A stretch of DNA of 64,000 bases from Hydrogenophaga sp. PAMC20947 (GTDB lineage Bacteria; Pseudomonadota; Gammaproteobacteria; Burkholderiales; Burkholderiaceae_C). Location: positions 124,001-188,000 of the forward strand of contig NZ_CP039252.1 of the NCBI RefSeq assembly GCF_004795855.1, read 5' to 3'. The position numbers were made by a program, and so were the translations under genes. Of this stretch, positions 8,588 through 17,284 are shown piece by piece. The first letter of the stretch is position 1. Each line of letters begins with the position of its first letter. The notes beneath the pieces are model-generated. The model worked only from the letters and a program-made list of their open reading frames with translations, had not been told where the DNA came from and made no database searches.

Positions 8588-9811
8588 TCAGCGGCTCAGG
8601 CTGCGCAGAAAGGCGGCGAGATCGGCGGCTTGCGAGTCGTTCAGATGCAGCGCCCGCAAGATGCGTTCACCGTCGGCGTGCAGGCGCTCTTCGTTGAGTT
8701 CAGCGTAGTGCTGGACCACGTCTTCGATGCGGCCCAGGCTGCCGTTGTGCATGTACGGCGCGGTCTCGCTCAGCTGGCGCAGGCCGGGTACCCGGAATTC
8801 GCCGAAGTGCCGGGGCTCCAAAATCACATGGCGCGTGCCCACCGCCCTGGGGTCCTGCGCGCCGGCGTCGTTGAAGCGCCCCAGGCGGTTGTAGTCGCTT
8901 TGCAGCAGTTGCTGGAGCCCGCGGTAGCGACCGGCATCCACCCCACCGGGCACAAAAAAGGGCATGCCAATGTCGGCGAACTCGCCGTTGGTGAAGCGGG
9001 GCCCCGCATGGCAGACGGTGCAGCGGCCCTCGCCGATGAACAGGCGCAGGCCACGCTGGGCTGTCAAGGGGTAGTTGGCCGCCGCAGCGGTGTCCCCCCG
9101 GGCCAGCGCATCGCGGAAATCATCAAAAGGCGTGCGGGGTGAGACCAGGGTGGCCTGGTAGGCGGCCAGGGCTTTGGCCACGTCGACCACCAAAGTGGCG
9201 TCGTCGGTGGGCAGCGCCTGCTGGAACGCTGCCTGATAACCGTCGGCAAGCTCGGGTGTGCCGCGCATGCGATCGCCCAGGCTGCGCAGGGTCTGGTGCA
9301 TTTCGCCCTCGGTCAGCAGCGGTGTCAGGCTGGCGGCCCACAGGGAGTCGTGGCTGCCGCCCCAGCCCAGCCAGCGCGCTTGCGCGCTGTCGAGCAGGCT
9401 GGGCGTGTTGCGCTGGCCGTCGAGGCGGCCGACGGCGGTGGGCAGGCCGTCCTGAAAGGCTCTGGCTGGCTGGTGGCAGGTGGCGCAGGCCAATTGGCCG
9501 TTGCCAGACAGACGCGGGTCAAAAAACAGCGAGGCACCCCATTGGGCGACGGTGGTTTGTTTCGCCACCCGGTTCGAGGCGTCTTCCCGGGCCGCGGGTG
9601 GCCACGGACCGTGGGCCTGGATCTGAGCCTGTTCGCCGGGCGAAAAATCCAGCAACCCGGCAGGAGGGGGTGGAGCCCGTGTCTGGCTGGCGGCTGGCAG
9701 CACTGCCCAGGTCGCGCCCGCAGTCAGCAGCGCTGGCAAAGCCCATCGCCTCAGGATGCCCAGCCCGGGACTGCGCCCGGGGCCCGGTTGCGCGCTGCCG
9801 CCTGGTTTCAC
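8588..9811 (-). CDS. Di-heme cytochrome c peroxidase family protein (MauG/CcpA-like)
   Basis: 407-residue periplasmic protein with two c-type heme motifs, CATCH at residues 109-113 and CTVCH at 264-268, in the spacing of bacterial di-heme peroxidases (MauG/CcpA family), which reduce hydrogen peroxide or act as high-valent oxidants. Family segments include SLFFDPRLSGNGQLAC, RNTPSLLDSA and the C-terminal FRVPGLRQLSETAPYMHNG. I place the start at the GTG at 9811, where it overlaps the stop of the upstream gene as GTGA, indicating translational coupling; the 20-30 hydrophobic residues after it (WALPALLTAGATWAVLPA) form the signal peptide. A longer frame open to 10021 would read through the neighbouring gene and is rejected. 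Confidence 0.85.
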   Translation of the reverse strand: MKPGGSAQPGPGRSPGLGILRRWALPALLTAGATWAVLPAASQTRAPPPPAGLLDFSPGEQAQIQAHGPWPPAAREDASNRVAKQTTVAQWGASLFFDPRLSGNGQLACATCHQPARAFQDGLPTAVGRLDGQRNTPSLLDSAQARWLGWGGSHDSLWAASLTPLLTEGEMHQTLRSLGDRMRGTPELADGYQAAFQQALPTDDATLVVDVAKALAAYQATLVSPRTPFDDFRDALARGDTAAAANYPLTAQRGLRLFIGEGRCTVCHAGPRFTNGEFADIGMPFFVPGGVDAGRYRGLQQLLQSDYNRLGRFNDAGAQDPRAVGTRHVILEPRHFGEFRVPGLRQLSETAPYMHNGSLGRIEDVVQHYAELNEERLHADGERILRALHLNDSQAADLAAFLRSLSR

Positions 9812-10224
9812 TTCAGGATCACCGACCGGGTCAAGGTGTGGGTCTGGCCATCGAGGCGGGTGTCCACTTTCAAGGCCCAGCGCCCGGCCATGTGCCAGAC
9901 CATGCCTTCCACCCGCCACTGGCCATCGTCCAGGGCGGTGAAGGAAGGCTTGTAGTTCATGCCGTGGCGGTGGTCCGGCATTTCCGCATCCACCTTCATC
10001 AGCTGGGCCGACACCGGACACAGCGTGAGCCGCATCACAAAAGGCTCACCAACCGTGGGCAGCGCCGGTTCGGTGGTCCAGCTCGCTTGCACCGGCCCCG
10101 ACACCATGAGCGCCGGCGCATCAGCGGGCAAAGGGCAGGTGGCGGCCTGCGCGGTGAGGGCTGCGCCGCTGCACAGTGCCGCGATCAGCAGGGTTCGGCC
10201 TGCACATGAGGTTTCATTCTGCAT
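9808..10224 (-). CDS. YtkA/FixH-like periplasmic protein
   Basis: 138-residue exported protein: signal peptide (TLLIAALCSGAALTAQAATC) followed by an immunoglobulin-like beta domain. The segment EMPDHRHGMNYKP is typical of YtkA-like/FixH-type proteins, in which His and Met residues are candidate copper ligands. It lies in an operon between a Tat-exported amidohydrolase (8 bp upstream) and the di-heme peroxidase, with which its stop overlaps by 4 bp. The context suggests a periplasmic redox or metal-handling role in support of the peroxidase; this is inference. Confidence 0.7.
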   Translation of the reverse strand: MQNETSCAGRTLLIAALCSGAALTAQAATCPLPADAPALMVSGPVQASWTTEPALPTVGEPFVMRLTLCPVSAQLMKVDAEMPDHRHGMNYKPSFTALDDGQWRVEGMVWHMAGRWALKVDTRLDGQTHTLTRSVILK

Positions 10225-10231
10225 GGCGGTG

Positions 10232-11092
10232 TCAGGCCTTCAACAGCGAGGCGAACAGCGCTTCACCGTTGCGGTAGGCGATGCGCTCGGCCACGTCCCG
10301 CGGCACATCGGCCAGCCAGGCCCGTGTCCAGTCGGCGTGTTCGCCTATGTAGTACCAGCGCTCGGGCGTGAAGGTGTCGGTGCCCACGACGAAACGGTCG
10401 GGATAGGCCAGGAAGGCTGCCCGCCAGCCCGGGTCGACGCGCCCCATGGTGGCGTGGTCGCTGCGGAACGCGAGGTCGCACCAGAGGTTGGGGTATTGGC
10501 CGAGCATGGCGCGCACCTTCTCGGGCGCATCAAACCCTGAGTGGGCCCAGAGAATGCGGGCGCCCGGGTCTTGCTGGAACTGGCGTTCAATTGCGTCCGC
10601 GTCTGAATGGGAGTGCAGAAAGATCCGGTACTGCTTGGCCAGGCCGACGACCTTGCGCATGACGGGCAGATCGGCGTCTTTGCCATAAATGTGGTACTCG
10701 CCGATGGCCGCGTATTTGTATTTTTCGAGCCGCTGTTCCAGCATGCCCACCACGCTGGCATCGTGCATCCAGGTGCCCAGCTCGCCGCGTTTGCGGTAAG
10801 GGCGCAGCGACGGGATGATGAGATCGGGTGCTTCGGCGTAAAGCATCTGGGTGCCTTCATCGCTGCTGCTGGAGACCATGGCGCGCTTCAGCCCGGCCTT
10901 GCGCAGCAGCGCCACAGCGTCTTTCGGCGGGAGCTTTTCCCAGGCGTCGTGGCTGTAATGCAGGTGGGCGTCAAAGATGGGCAGCGGCGCATCGGCGGCT
11001 TGCGCCTGGCTCAAGGTGGCCAAGCTTGCCGCGGTGCCCAACAGCCAGTCTCGGCGGCGGATGGCTGGCTGGTGCATGTTCAGAGGGTTCAT
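10232..11092 (-). CDS. Tat-exported amidohydrolase family protein
   Basis: 286-residue protein of the metal-dependent hydrolase (amidohydrolase 2, TIM-barrel) type. FDAHLHYSHDAWEK carries the H-x-H first metal motif; later barrel motifs include EYHIYG, LHSHSD, WAHSGFD and the C-terminal VVGTDTFTPERWY with its conserved Asp. The N-terminus at ATG 11092 contains RRRDWLLGTAASLATL, a twin-arginine signal, so the enzyme is probably exported folded with its metal. A longer frame to 11233 lacks signal features. It is the first gene of the operon with the YtkA-like protein and the di-heme peroxidase. The substrate is unknown. Confidence 0.8.
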   Translation of the reverse strand: MNPLNMHQPAIRRRDWLLGTAASLATLSQAQAADAPLPIFDAHLHYSHDAWEKLPPKDAVALLRKAGLKRAMVSSSSDEGTQMLYAEAPDLIIPSLRPYRKRGELGTWMHDASVVGMLEQRLEKYKYAAIGEYHIYGKDADLPVMRKVVGLAKQYRIFLHSHSDADAIERQFQQDPGARILWAHSGFDAPEKVRAMLGQYPNLWCDLAFRSDHATMGRVDPGWRAAFLAYPDRFVVGTDTFTPERWYYIGEHADWTRAWLADVPRDVAERIAYRNGEALFASLLKA

Positions 11093-11196
11093 GGGGTGTC
11101 CTTGGGTGCGGGGGCTCAGGCCATTCAGCTTAAAAGAAAGGGAATAACCCCGAACCCTGCTGCAAAACGGGCCACATGGCGTGCTGGGCGGCGCCG

Positions 11197-11679
11197 TCAG
11201 GCGCCGAGCAGCTGTTCGGTAATGAGTCGCCAATGGCCTTCGCTCACCGGGGTGATCGACAAGCGGTTGCCGCGTTTGAGCAACAGCATGTCGGCGAGCT
11301 CAGGCACAGCGCGCAGCGCCGGCAAACCCAGAAGTGGCGTCTTTTTCAGCGCTTTGACGTCCAGCAACAACCAGCGCGGGTCATCGGGGGGCGACTTGGG
11401 GTCGTGGTAGGGCGATTGTGGGTCGAACTGGGTGGGGTCGGGGCGTGTGGTTGAAGCCACCTCGGCGATCCCCGCGACGCCCGGTTCGGGGCAGCTGGAG
11501 TGGTAGAACAGCACGCCGTCGCCCACCTGCATGGCATCGCGCATGAAGTTGCGTGCCTGGTAGTTGCGCACGCCGGTCCAGGCCACGGTGGCATTGGACG
11601 CCGCGAGCGCGTCGTCGATCGAGCACTCGTCGGGCTCGGATTTCATGAGCCAGAAATGGGGTGGCCGGGTGGGGGACAT
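11197..11679 (-). CDS. EVE domain-containing protein
   Basis: 160-residue protein that is essentially one EVE domain (PUA-like fold): FWLMKSEPDECSIDD, WTGVRNYQARNFMRD, GDGVLFYHSSC and GIAEV are its classic motifs. EVE/YTH-related domains bind modified bases in RNA or DNA, and stand-alone bacterial EVE proteins are linked to modified nucleic acids, but the role here is unknown. I use the ATG at 11679 rather than the GTG two codons earlier. It is a single-gene unit 180 bp from the divergent flavoprotein gene. Confidence 0.88.
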   Translation of the reverse strand: MSPTRPPHFWLMKSEPDECSIDDALAASNATVAWTGVRNYQARNFMRDAMQVGDGVLFYHSSCPEPGVAGIAEVASTTRPDPTQFDPQSPYHDPKSPPDDPRWLLLDVKALKKTPLLGLPALRAVPELADMLLLKRGNRLSITPVSEGHWRLITEQLLGA

Positions 11680-11865
11680 GGCCACATCTTAGCGGCGTCT
11701 GGCCGACGCCGGCAGCCCGGGTTTGCCCGCCAAGCGGTACTTTTTGCGTCATTTCGCAGGTGTCAGGGCCGCGATCCGATCACTTCTCCCTAGCATCGCC
11801 CCTGGCCCGGCTCCTTGTGTGCGGGGCCTTGAACCAACCCATCAGTTTCAGGGAGATGTGACGCC

Positions 11866-13512
11866 ATGATTGCCCCATTTTTTGAAGAAGTTTCCCGCCT
11901 GCCAGGCGTGGATGTGCTGGACCGGCTCAGGGCCGAGGCGGTGTATGGCCAGGACACCGGGGGCAGTGAGCGCTTCCCGGCCGGGGCCATCGTGGTGCGC
12001 GCGGCGGGGTCGATACGGGAGGTGCTGGCGCTGGCCAACCGGCACAAGACACCGTTGTGGCCCATCAGTGGCGGGCGCAACTTCGGCTACGGGACTGCTT
12101 TGCCTGTTGACACGCGCAGTTTCATTCTGGATCTGTCCCATCTGCGCGCCGTGCAGATCGATGTCGACTCGTGCACGGCGTTGATCGAGCCGGGCGTCAC
12201 CCAGGCCGATCTGCACGCGGCGATCCTGAAAAGTGGCGCAAAGTTGCTGGTGCCGACCACCGGGGTGGGCCCGAACGGCAACATCCTTGGCAATGCACTG
12301 GACGGCGGCTACGGCCTCACGCCTGTGGCGGACCATTTCGATGCGGTTTGTGAGTTTGAAGGGTTCTGGGGCAATGGCACGGAATTTCGCCATGTGTACC
12401 AGGACATGGCCTGTGCCGAAATGGCCAAGCGCTGGGCGCCGGGCACCGGCGCTTCCTGGGCGGGTTTGCTGCGCCAGGGCAACTTTGGCGTGGTCACCCG
12501 AGCGCGTGTGCAACTGGCCAGGGCGCCTGAGGCCACACGCATCCTGGTGTTTGAGTGGAAGAGTGACCAGGCCTTCGAGGCGAGCCAGCCGGCGTTGAGT
12601 GCCCTGGCAGAGGAGATTCCGGGCATTGGCGGCATCATCATGATGAACGACAGCCGCGTGTTGTCCACCCAGGTCGACACGCCGCTGGCCAATCCGCTGC
12701 GGGGCGATGTCCGGCAGGCCTATCTCAAAGAACTGGCTCGGTGCCGCAAGATCTCGCCCTGGACCGGTCTGGGGACCTTGTACGGGTCGAGCGCGGCGGT
12801 CGCCGGGGCGGTGAGCGATATTCGCCGGCGCCTGAAGCATTGCCGGGTCTGGAGCTTCAGCCCGGCCCAGATCCGGCTGCTGCAGAAAACCCTGCACCAC
12901 CTGCCCACATGGGGCTTTTCCGCGCTGCGTCGGCATTTTGGCTCGCTGGTCAACACCCTGGGCACCGTCGAGGGGTACCCCATCGTGGCGTTTCTCAAGA
13001 TCGCTTATGCCCTCGATCCACGGGTCAAAACCCTCACCGAGAAGGCTCATCCGGCCAAGGATGGCGTGGGCATCCTCTGGTATGCCCCCTTGATCCCGTT
13101 CACCGCGGCCGAGGTCAAGCGCTACCGAAAAGTCATGAGCGACTGCCTGGGCACCAACGGTTTTGATCCTTTGCTCGCGGTGACTTCGCGGTCCTCACGG
13201 GCGCTCTCTGGCACGATTCCTGTCCTGTTTGACCGCTCCAATCCCGTTGAGGTGGCGCGGGCGCACCACTGCTACCGGGAGCTGGTCAAAGTGGGGCTGG
13301 CCAATGGCTGGCCGCCGTACCGCATCGGTGTCAATGACATGGACTTGGTGGCCTGCCCGTCAGATTCGGCCAGCGCGCAGGTTCAGCGGCTGATCAAGCA
13401 GGCGCTGGATGGCAACGGGGTGGTGGCGGCCGGGCGCTACGAACACGCTTCACCGCAAGCCGGTTCCTCACGCCAGGCGACCGGCGCCCCGGTGCAGCCG
13501 GTGGCGCACTGA
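11866..13512 (+). CDS. FAD-linked oxidase of the p-cresol methylhydroxylase/vanillyl-alcohol oxidase type
   Basis: 548 residues, the usual length of the family. The N-terminal FAD-binding PCMH-type domain is clear: PLWPISGGRNFGYGTALP (pyrophosphate loop), then LIEPGVTQADLHAAI and GNILGNALDGGYG. The C-terminal cap domain includes LLRQGNFGVVTRARVQLA, which parallels the same segment in 4-cresol and vanillyl-alcohol enzymes. These oxidise para-alkylphenols through a quinone methide. No cytochrome c subunit (PchC-like) is adjacent, so an oxidase or a distinct electron acceptor is possible. The substrate cannot be read from sequence. The start at ATG 11866 follows a GGGAGATG-type ribosome binding site. 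Confidence 0.8.
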   Translation: MIAPFFEEVSRLPGVDVLDRLRAEAVYGQDTGGSERFPAGAIVVRAAGSIREVLALANRHKTPLWPISGGRNFGYGTALPVDTRSFILDLSHLRAVQIDVDSCTALIEPGVTQADLHAAILKSGAKLLVPTTGVGPNGNILGNALDGGYGLTPVADHFDAVCEFEGFWGNGTEFRHVYQDMACAEMAKRWAPGTGASWAGLLRQGNFGVVTRARVQLARAPEATRILVFEWKSDQAFEASQPALSALAEEIPGIGGIIMMNDSRVLSTQVDTPLANPLRGDVRQAYLKELARCRKISPWTGLGTLYGSSAAVAGAVSDIRRRLKHCRVWSFSPAQIRLLQKTLHHLPTWGFSALRRHFGSLVNTLGTVEGYPIVAFLKIAYALDPRVKTLTEKAHPAKDGVGILWYAPLIPFTAAEVKRYRKVMSDCLGTNGFDPLLAVTSRSSRALSGTIPVLFDRSNPVEVARAHHCYRELVKVGLANGWPPYRIGVNDMDLVACPSDSASAQVQRLIKQALDGNGVVAAGRYEHASPQAGSSRQATGAPVQPVAH

Positions 13513-13557
13513 AGGCGGAGCCGCGCACAGGTCGCTGCCAAGCCTTCGCGGGCGTCC

Positions 13558-15630
13558 TCAGGGTGGCGTCTTGCGGACCACGGCGGTGGCCAGCCGGTCG
13601 ACAGCGGCGAACAGCTCTTCGACGGTGTCGGGTTTGTAGATCAGCTCGTTCACACCGGCAGCGGGCGCATCGGCGCGCAGGCTGTCGTTGATGTGGCCCG
13701 AGGTGATGGCCACGGGGGTGTGTACCGATCGTGCCTTGACGGCGCGGGCGAAATCGAGGCCCGACATGCCCGGCATGTTGTAGTCGCTGATCACCAGGTC
13801 AAACTGCGCCGGATCGCGGCAGAAAGCACTCAAAGCTTCGGTGGCATCAACAAAGACGCTGACGCGGTAGTGCTTTTTTTCCAGCAGGCGTTTCATCAGA
13901 AACGTGATCAGCTCATCGTCGTCCAGATAGAGGATGTGCGGCCCTTCCGGCCGCAGCTGATCGCCGTCGAGCGACATCATTTCCAGTGCGCCAAACTCGC
14001 TCGCCAGGGGTGCGGGTGCCGTCGCCGGCTCTTCGCCGTTGGCGGCACTGGCCGGGAAGTACAAGACAAACGAGGTGCCTTCACCAGGTGCCGTCTGGAC
14101 GTCGAGAAAAGCCTGGTGGTCACGCAGAATTCCGTGCACCACAGCCAGCCCCAGACCGGTGCCGCTGCCGGGTGGTTTGGTGGTGAAAAAAGGCTCAAAA
14201 ATACGGGCGCGGGTCTCATGGTCCATGCCATCGCCGTTGTCGCTCACGGTCAGTCGGGCCCAGCTGTCCACGGGATCTTCTCCCAGCCCGAGGTGTGCGA
14301 GCGCAGCAGGGGTTGCCTGCGGCGGCAGGCCTTCATAGGTGTCCAGCGTCACCGAAATCACGCCCGGACGCCCCTTGGGGATGGCTTGCCAGGCGTTGGT
14401 GCACAAGTTGAGCAGCACTTGTTCGATTTGCGTGGCATCGGCCAGCACGATCGGGGTATCCGGGTCGCATGTCACGCGGAGGTCTGTGCCCGCGGGCAGG
14501 CTGATGCGCAGCAGGCGGGTGGACTCTTCGACAATGCGCTTGAGGCGCATGTCTGTGCGCTCCAGTACCTGGCGGCGGCTGAAGGCCAGGATCTGTTTCA
14601 CGAGGTCGCGCGCGCGCCGGCTGGCCTTGCGGATTTCCAGCAGGCTGGTGCGGACGGGGTTGTCCCGGTCGGTATCGCTGAGCGCCAGCTCCACGTTGCC
14701 GAGGATGGCGGCCACGATGTTGTTGAAATCGTGTGCCACGCCACCGGCCAGCGTGCCCAGCGCTTCCATCTTCTGGCTCTCACGCAGCTGCGATTCGAGC
14801 ACGGTGCGCAAGGCGTCGGCTTCGCGGCGCTCGGTGAGGTCAAAATCGATGCAATAAAACTCGGGCTCGCTGCCCGGGATGTCCAGGTAGGCGTGGCTGG
14901 AGAACACCTCGATCGGTGACCCGTCCTTGCGCTTGAGCACCAGGTCGCCTTCCGGAATGGACTCGCCCGTGGCGATCATGTGGGCCGTGGCGAGCTTGAC
15001 GCCTTCGATCATGCTGGGTGGGATGATGAGATCCAGCAGGCTGCGGCCAATGGCCTCCTCGGCGGTGTAGCCGTACAGGCGCTCCGAAGCCTTGTTCCAG
15101 TAGCGGGTGATGAGGTCGGTGCCGTAGCCCTGGACCGAGACGTTGGACACGCGGTCCAGCATTTGTCGGTACCGCGCGTCGGTGTCCCGCACGGTCGCTT
15201 CGGTGCGGCGGCTGTGGGTGATGTCGGAGATGAAGGTGTCCCAGGCCGTGCTGCCGTCGTCCAGTCGATGGGGGCGGGCCACACCATGCAGCCATTTTCG
15301 CTGGCCCGAGGGCGTTGTGATGCGCCATTCATACGACCAGTCGCCGAGGTGGGCGGCCGAAGCCTGGATCGAGTCGCGAAAAGGGCCGAGGTCCTGGGCG
15401 TCAACCATGTCCCAGAGGGCCGTGACGTTGCGCTCGATCGTGGGGTTGTCCAATTCCCACAAGTCGACGCAGCCGGGGCTCATGTGAGCCATCTGCTCGC
15501 TGCCGTCCGGTGCCAGAACATAGCGAAACACAGCGCCAGGGAAGCACGCTGCCATCTTTTGCAAGTGGGCTGCGACGGCTTGCTGGGCCGGCGCGCGGTC
15601 GGAGGTCACAGGTATGCCTTGGGAAAACAC
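13558..15630 (-). CDS. PAS-PAS hybrid sensor histidine kinase / response regulator
   Basis: 690 residues with no membrane segment, so a cytoplasmic sensor. Order: PAS (about 30-140), PAS (about 145-265, with YWNKASERLYGYTAEEAIG), a dimerisation/phosphoacceptor domain with His300 in GGVAHDFNN, an ATPase domain (LLNLCTNAWQAI; later GSGTGLGLAVVHG), then a C-terminal receiver with phospho-acceptor Asp616 in LVISDYNMPGMSG. The receiver suggests a phosphorelay, but no Hpt or output gene is next to it. The start at GTG 15630 is tentative; a second GTG seven codons later is possible. Orphan gene, convergent with the flavoprotein gene. Confidence 0.85.
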   Translation of the reverse strand: MFSQGIPVTSDRAPAQQAVAAHLQKMAACFPGAVFRYVLAPDGSEQMAHMSPGCVDLWELDNPTIERNVTALWDMVDAQDLGPFRDSIQASAAHLGDWSYEWRITTPSGQRKWLHGVARPHRLDDGSTAWDTFISDITHSRRTEATVRDTDARYRQMLDRVSNVSVQGYGTDLITRYWNKASERLYGYTAEEAIGRSLLDLIIPPSMIEGVKLATAHMIATGESIPEGDLVLKRKDGSPIEVFSSHAYLDIPGSEPEFYCIDFDLTERREADALRTVLESQLRESQKMEALGTLAGGVAHDFNNIVAAILGNVELALSDTDRDNPVRTSLLEIRKASRRARDLVKQILAFSRRQVLERTDMRLKRIVEESTRLLRISLPAGTDLRVTCDPDTPIVLADATQIEQVLLNLCTNAWQAIPKGRPGVISVTLDTYEGLPPQATPAALAHLGLGEDPVDSWARLTVSDNGDGMDHETRARIFEPFFTTKPPGSGTGLGLAVVHGILRDHQAFLDVQTAPGEGTSFVLYFPASAANGEEPATAPAPLASEFGALEMMSLDGDQLRPEGPHILYLDDDELITFLMKRLLEKKHYRVSVFVDATEALSAFCRDPAQFDLVISDYNMPGMSGLDFARAVKARSVHTPVAITSGHINDSLRADAPAAGVNELIYKPDTVEELFAAVDRLATAVVRKTPP

Positions 15631-15952
15631 TCAATGGACTTGACCGGCGATGAACCGGGCTTGAGGACACTGTATCGGAAGTAAACCGTGTTCGCTTGAT
15701 GCCATTTCCGGTGCGCGCAATTGGACGGTGAACGGCCGTCGCGCCGCTGGCCAGTGCGTGGAACCCTGTGCCATCCTGTGTGTACCATCGCATGTGACCT
15801 GCGCGACGCCACCTGGACGCCTGGCGGGGCACACTGCCCGTGGCGCTGCATCCGTCAAACTGGGTGGCGCAAAAGTCTGCCTCTGAGCCAAAGCCGGTGC
15901 ACGGTGCACAAGTGCCCGGGTCCGGATCCGCCTCGTTTCTCAACCCCATTCC
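15631..15952. other. Intergenic region between divergent kinase and exporter genes
   Basis: About 320 bases with no supported gene. It must contain promoters for the hybrid kinase (leftward) and the Bcr/CflA exporter (rightward). No inverted repeat, tRNA or strong promoter pair was recognised. Confidence 0.4.
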
Positions 15953-17182
15953 ATGCCATCCCCCCAAGCTTTGCTGGCCCGTCCCCGCCGTCGGTTGATC
16001 GCCAACTTGCTGGCGCAATTGGCGTTTGGCTTGTTGGCCATGACCATATGCTTGCCATCCATGCAGGAGTGGGGGGGCATCTTTGGGCGCGATCAGGCGG
16101 CCGTCCAGCTGACGTTCAGTGGCTTTGTGGTGGCTTATGGGGTGTTGCAGCTGGTGTATGGCCCGGTGTCTGATCGCCTGGGGCGCAAGCGGGTGTTGCT
16201 GTTTGGGCTGACCCTGGCCTGCGTGGGATCGGTGCTGGCGGCGCTCTCGGGCAGTTTGTCCATGCTGGTGGGCGCGCGGGTGCTGCAAGGTGCTGGCTGC
16301 GCCGCGGGCATGGTGGTGGGGCGCGCCATGGTGCAGGATTTGTTTGAGGGCCCGGAGCGCACCCGCGTGATGGCCTATGTGGGCATGGCCATGGGTTTTT
16401 GCCCCCCACTGGCCATGGTGTTGGGCGGCCAGTTGCATGTGTGGCTGGGGTGGCAAGCCAATTTCGTCTTGATGGCCCTGCTGTCGGTCGGGCTGTGGGT
16501 GGCTGCCTGGCGGGGGCTGCCCGAACACCCGCGAACGGTGGCGGCTTCGGCTGCAGGCCATTGGTTGCCCACGATGCTCGCGTCGTACAAACGCCTGGGG
16601 CAAGAGCCTGCTTTCATTGCCTTTGTGGTGATCCTGTCGTCCACCACGGCTTCGTTTTATGCTTTTCTGGCCGGCGCACCCATCGTGCTGGGCAGCTATG
16701 GTGTCGGCCCGGCGGGCGTGGGCTTCTACATCATGGTGGGACCGCTGTCTTACATCGTGGGCAATTTTTTGACCACGTACCTGGTGCACCGCTGGCACGA
16801 GCGGCTCATCATGCGGGTGGGCCAGGCCTTGACCGTCGGCGGTATCTCGACCATGGTGGGTTTGTCGCTGGCCGGGCTGCACACGCCACTGGCGTTCGCT
16901 TTGCCCATGGTGCTGCTGGGCATGGGCAACGGTTTGCTGGTCCCGCCGGCCTTGGCCGGTACCGTGGGGATCGTGCCCGCTCTGGCCGGCGCCGCAGCCG
17001 CCGTGGCGGGCTTGATGCAGCAACTCATGGGCGCTGTGGGTGGTTTCGCCGTGGGCTTGTTTTCCCACGATGATGCGGTCCATCTGGGGCTGCTGATGTT
17101 GGTCTTGGCCGGGTGTGGTGTGGCGGCGCAAGTGTGGTTGCACAACATGCCCAGCCAGCCGCCGCGTCATGCCGCACAGTGA
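15953..17182 (+). CDS. Bcr/CflA-type MFS multidrug efflux transporter
   Basis: 409 residues with about twelve hydrophobic segments. The motif GPVSDRLGRKRVLLFG (residues about 66-81) is MFS motif A, and ARVLQGAGCAAGMVVGRAMVQDLF is the signature of the drug:H+ antiporter DHA1 Bcr/CflA subfamily. It exports toxic compounds such as bicyclomycin or chloramphenicol in known relatives; the substrate here is unknown. The start at ATG 15953 is the first Met before a basic stretch and the first membrane helix. It is followed by an unrelated lipoprotein hydrolase on the same strand. Confidence 0.88.
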   Translation: MPSPQALLARPRRRLIANLLAQLAFGLLAMTICLPSMQEWGGIFGRDQAAVQLTFSGFVVAYGVLQLVYGPVSDRLGRKRVLLFGLTLACVGSVLAALSGSLSMLVGARVLQGAGCAAGMVVGRAMVQDLFEGPERTRVMAYVGMAMGFCPPLAMVLGGQLHVWLGWQANFVLMALLSVGLWVAAWRGLPEHPRTVAASAAGHWLPTMLASYKRLGQEPAFIAFVVILSSTTASFYAFLAGAPIVLGSYGVGPAGVGFYIMVGPLSYIVGNFLTTYLVHRWHERLIMRVGQALTVGGISTMVGLSLAGLHTPLAFALPMVLLGMGNGLLVPPALAGTVGIVPALAGAAAAVAGLMQQLMGAVGGFAVGLFSHDDAVHLGLLMLVLAGCGVAAQVWLHNMPSQPPRHAAQ

Positions 17183-17284
17183 CCTGTGAGGTTGTTGGCG
17201 CCACGTTTTTCCCCGGGCGCGCTTGGGGATTCGATAGCATGGCACGGGTCGGTCACGAACCGCATCAAACAAATGGAGCATGGC

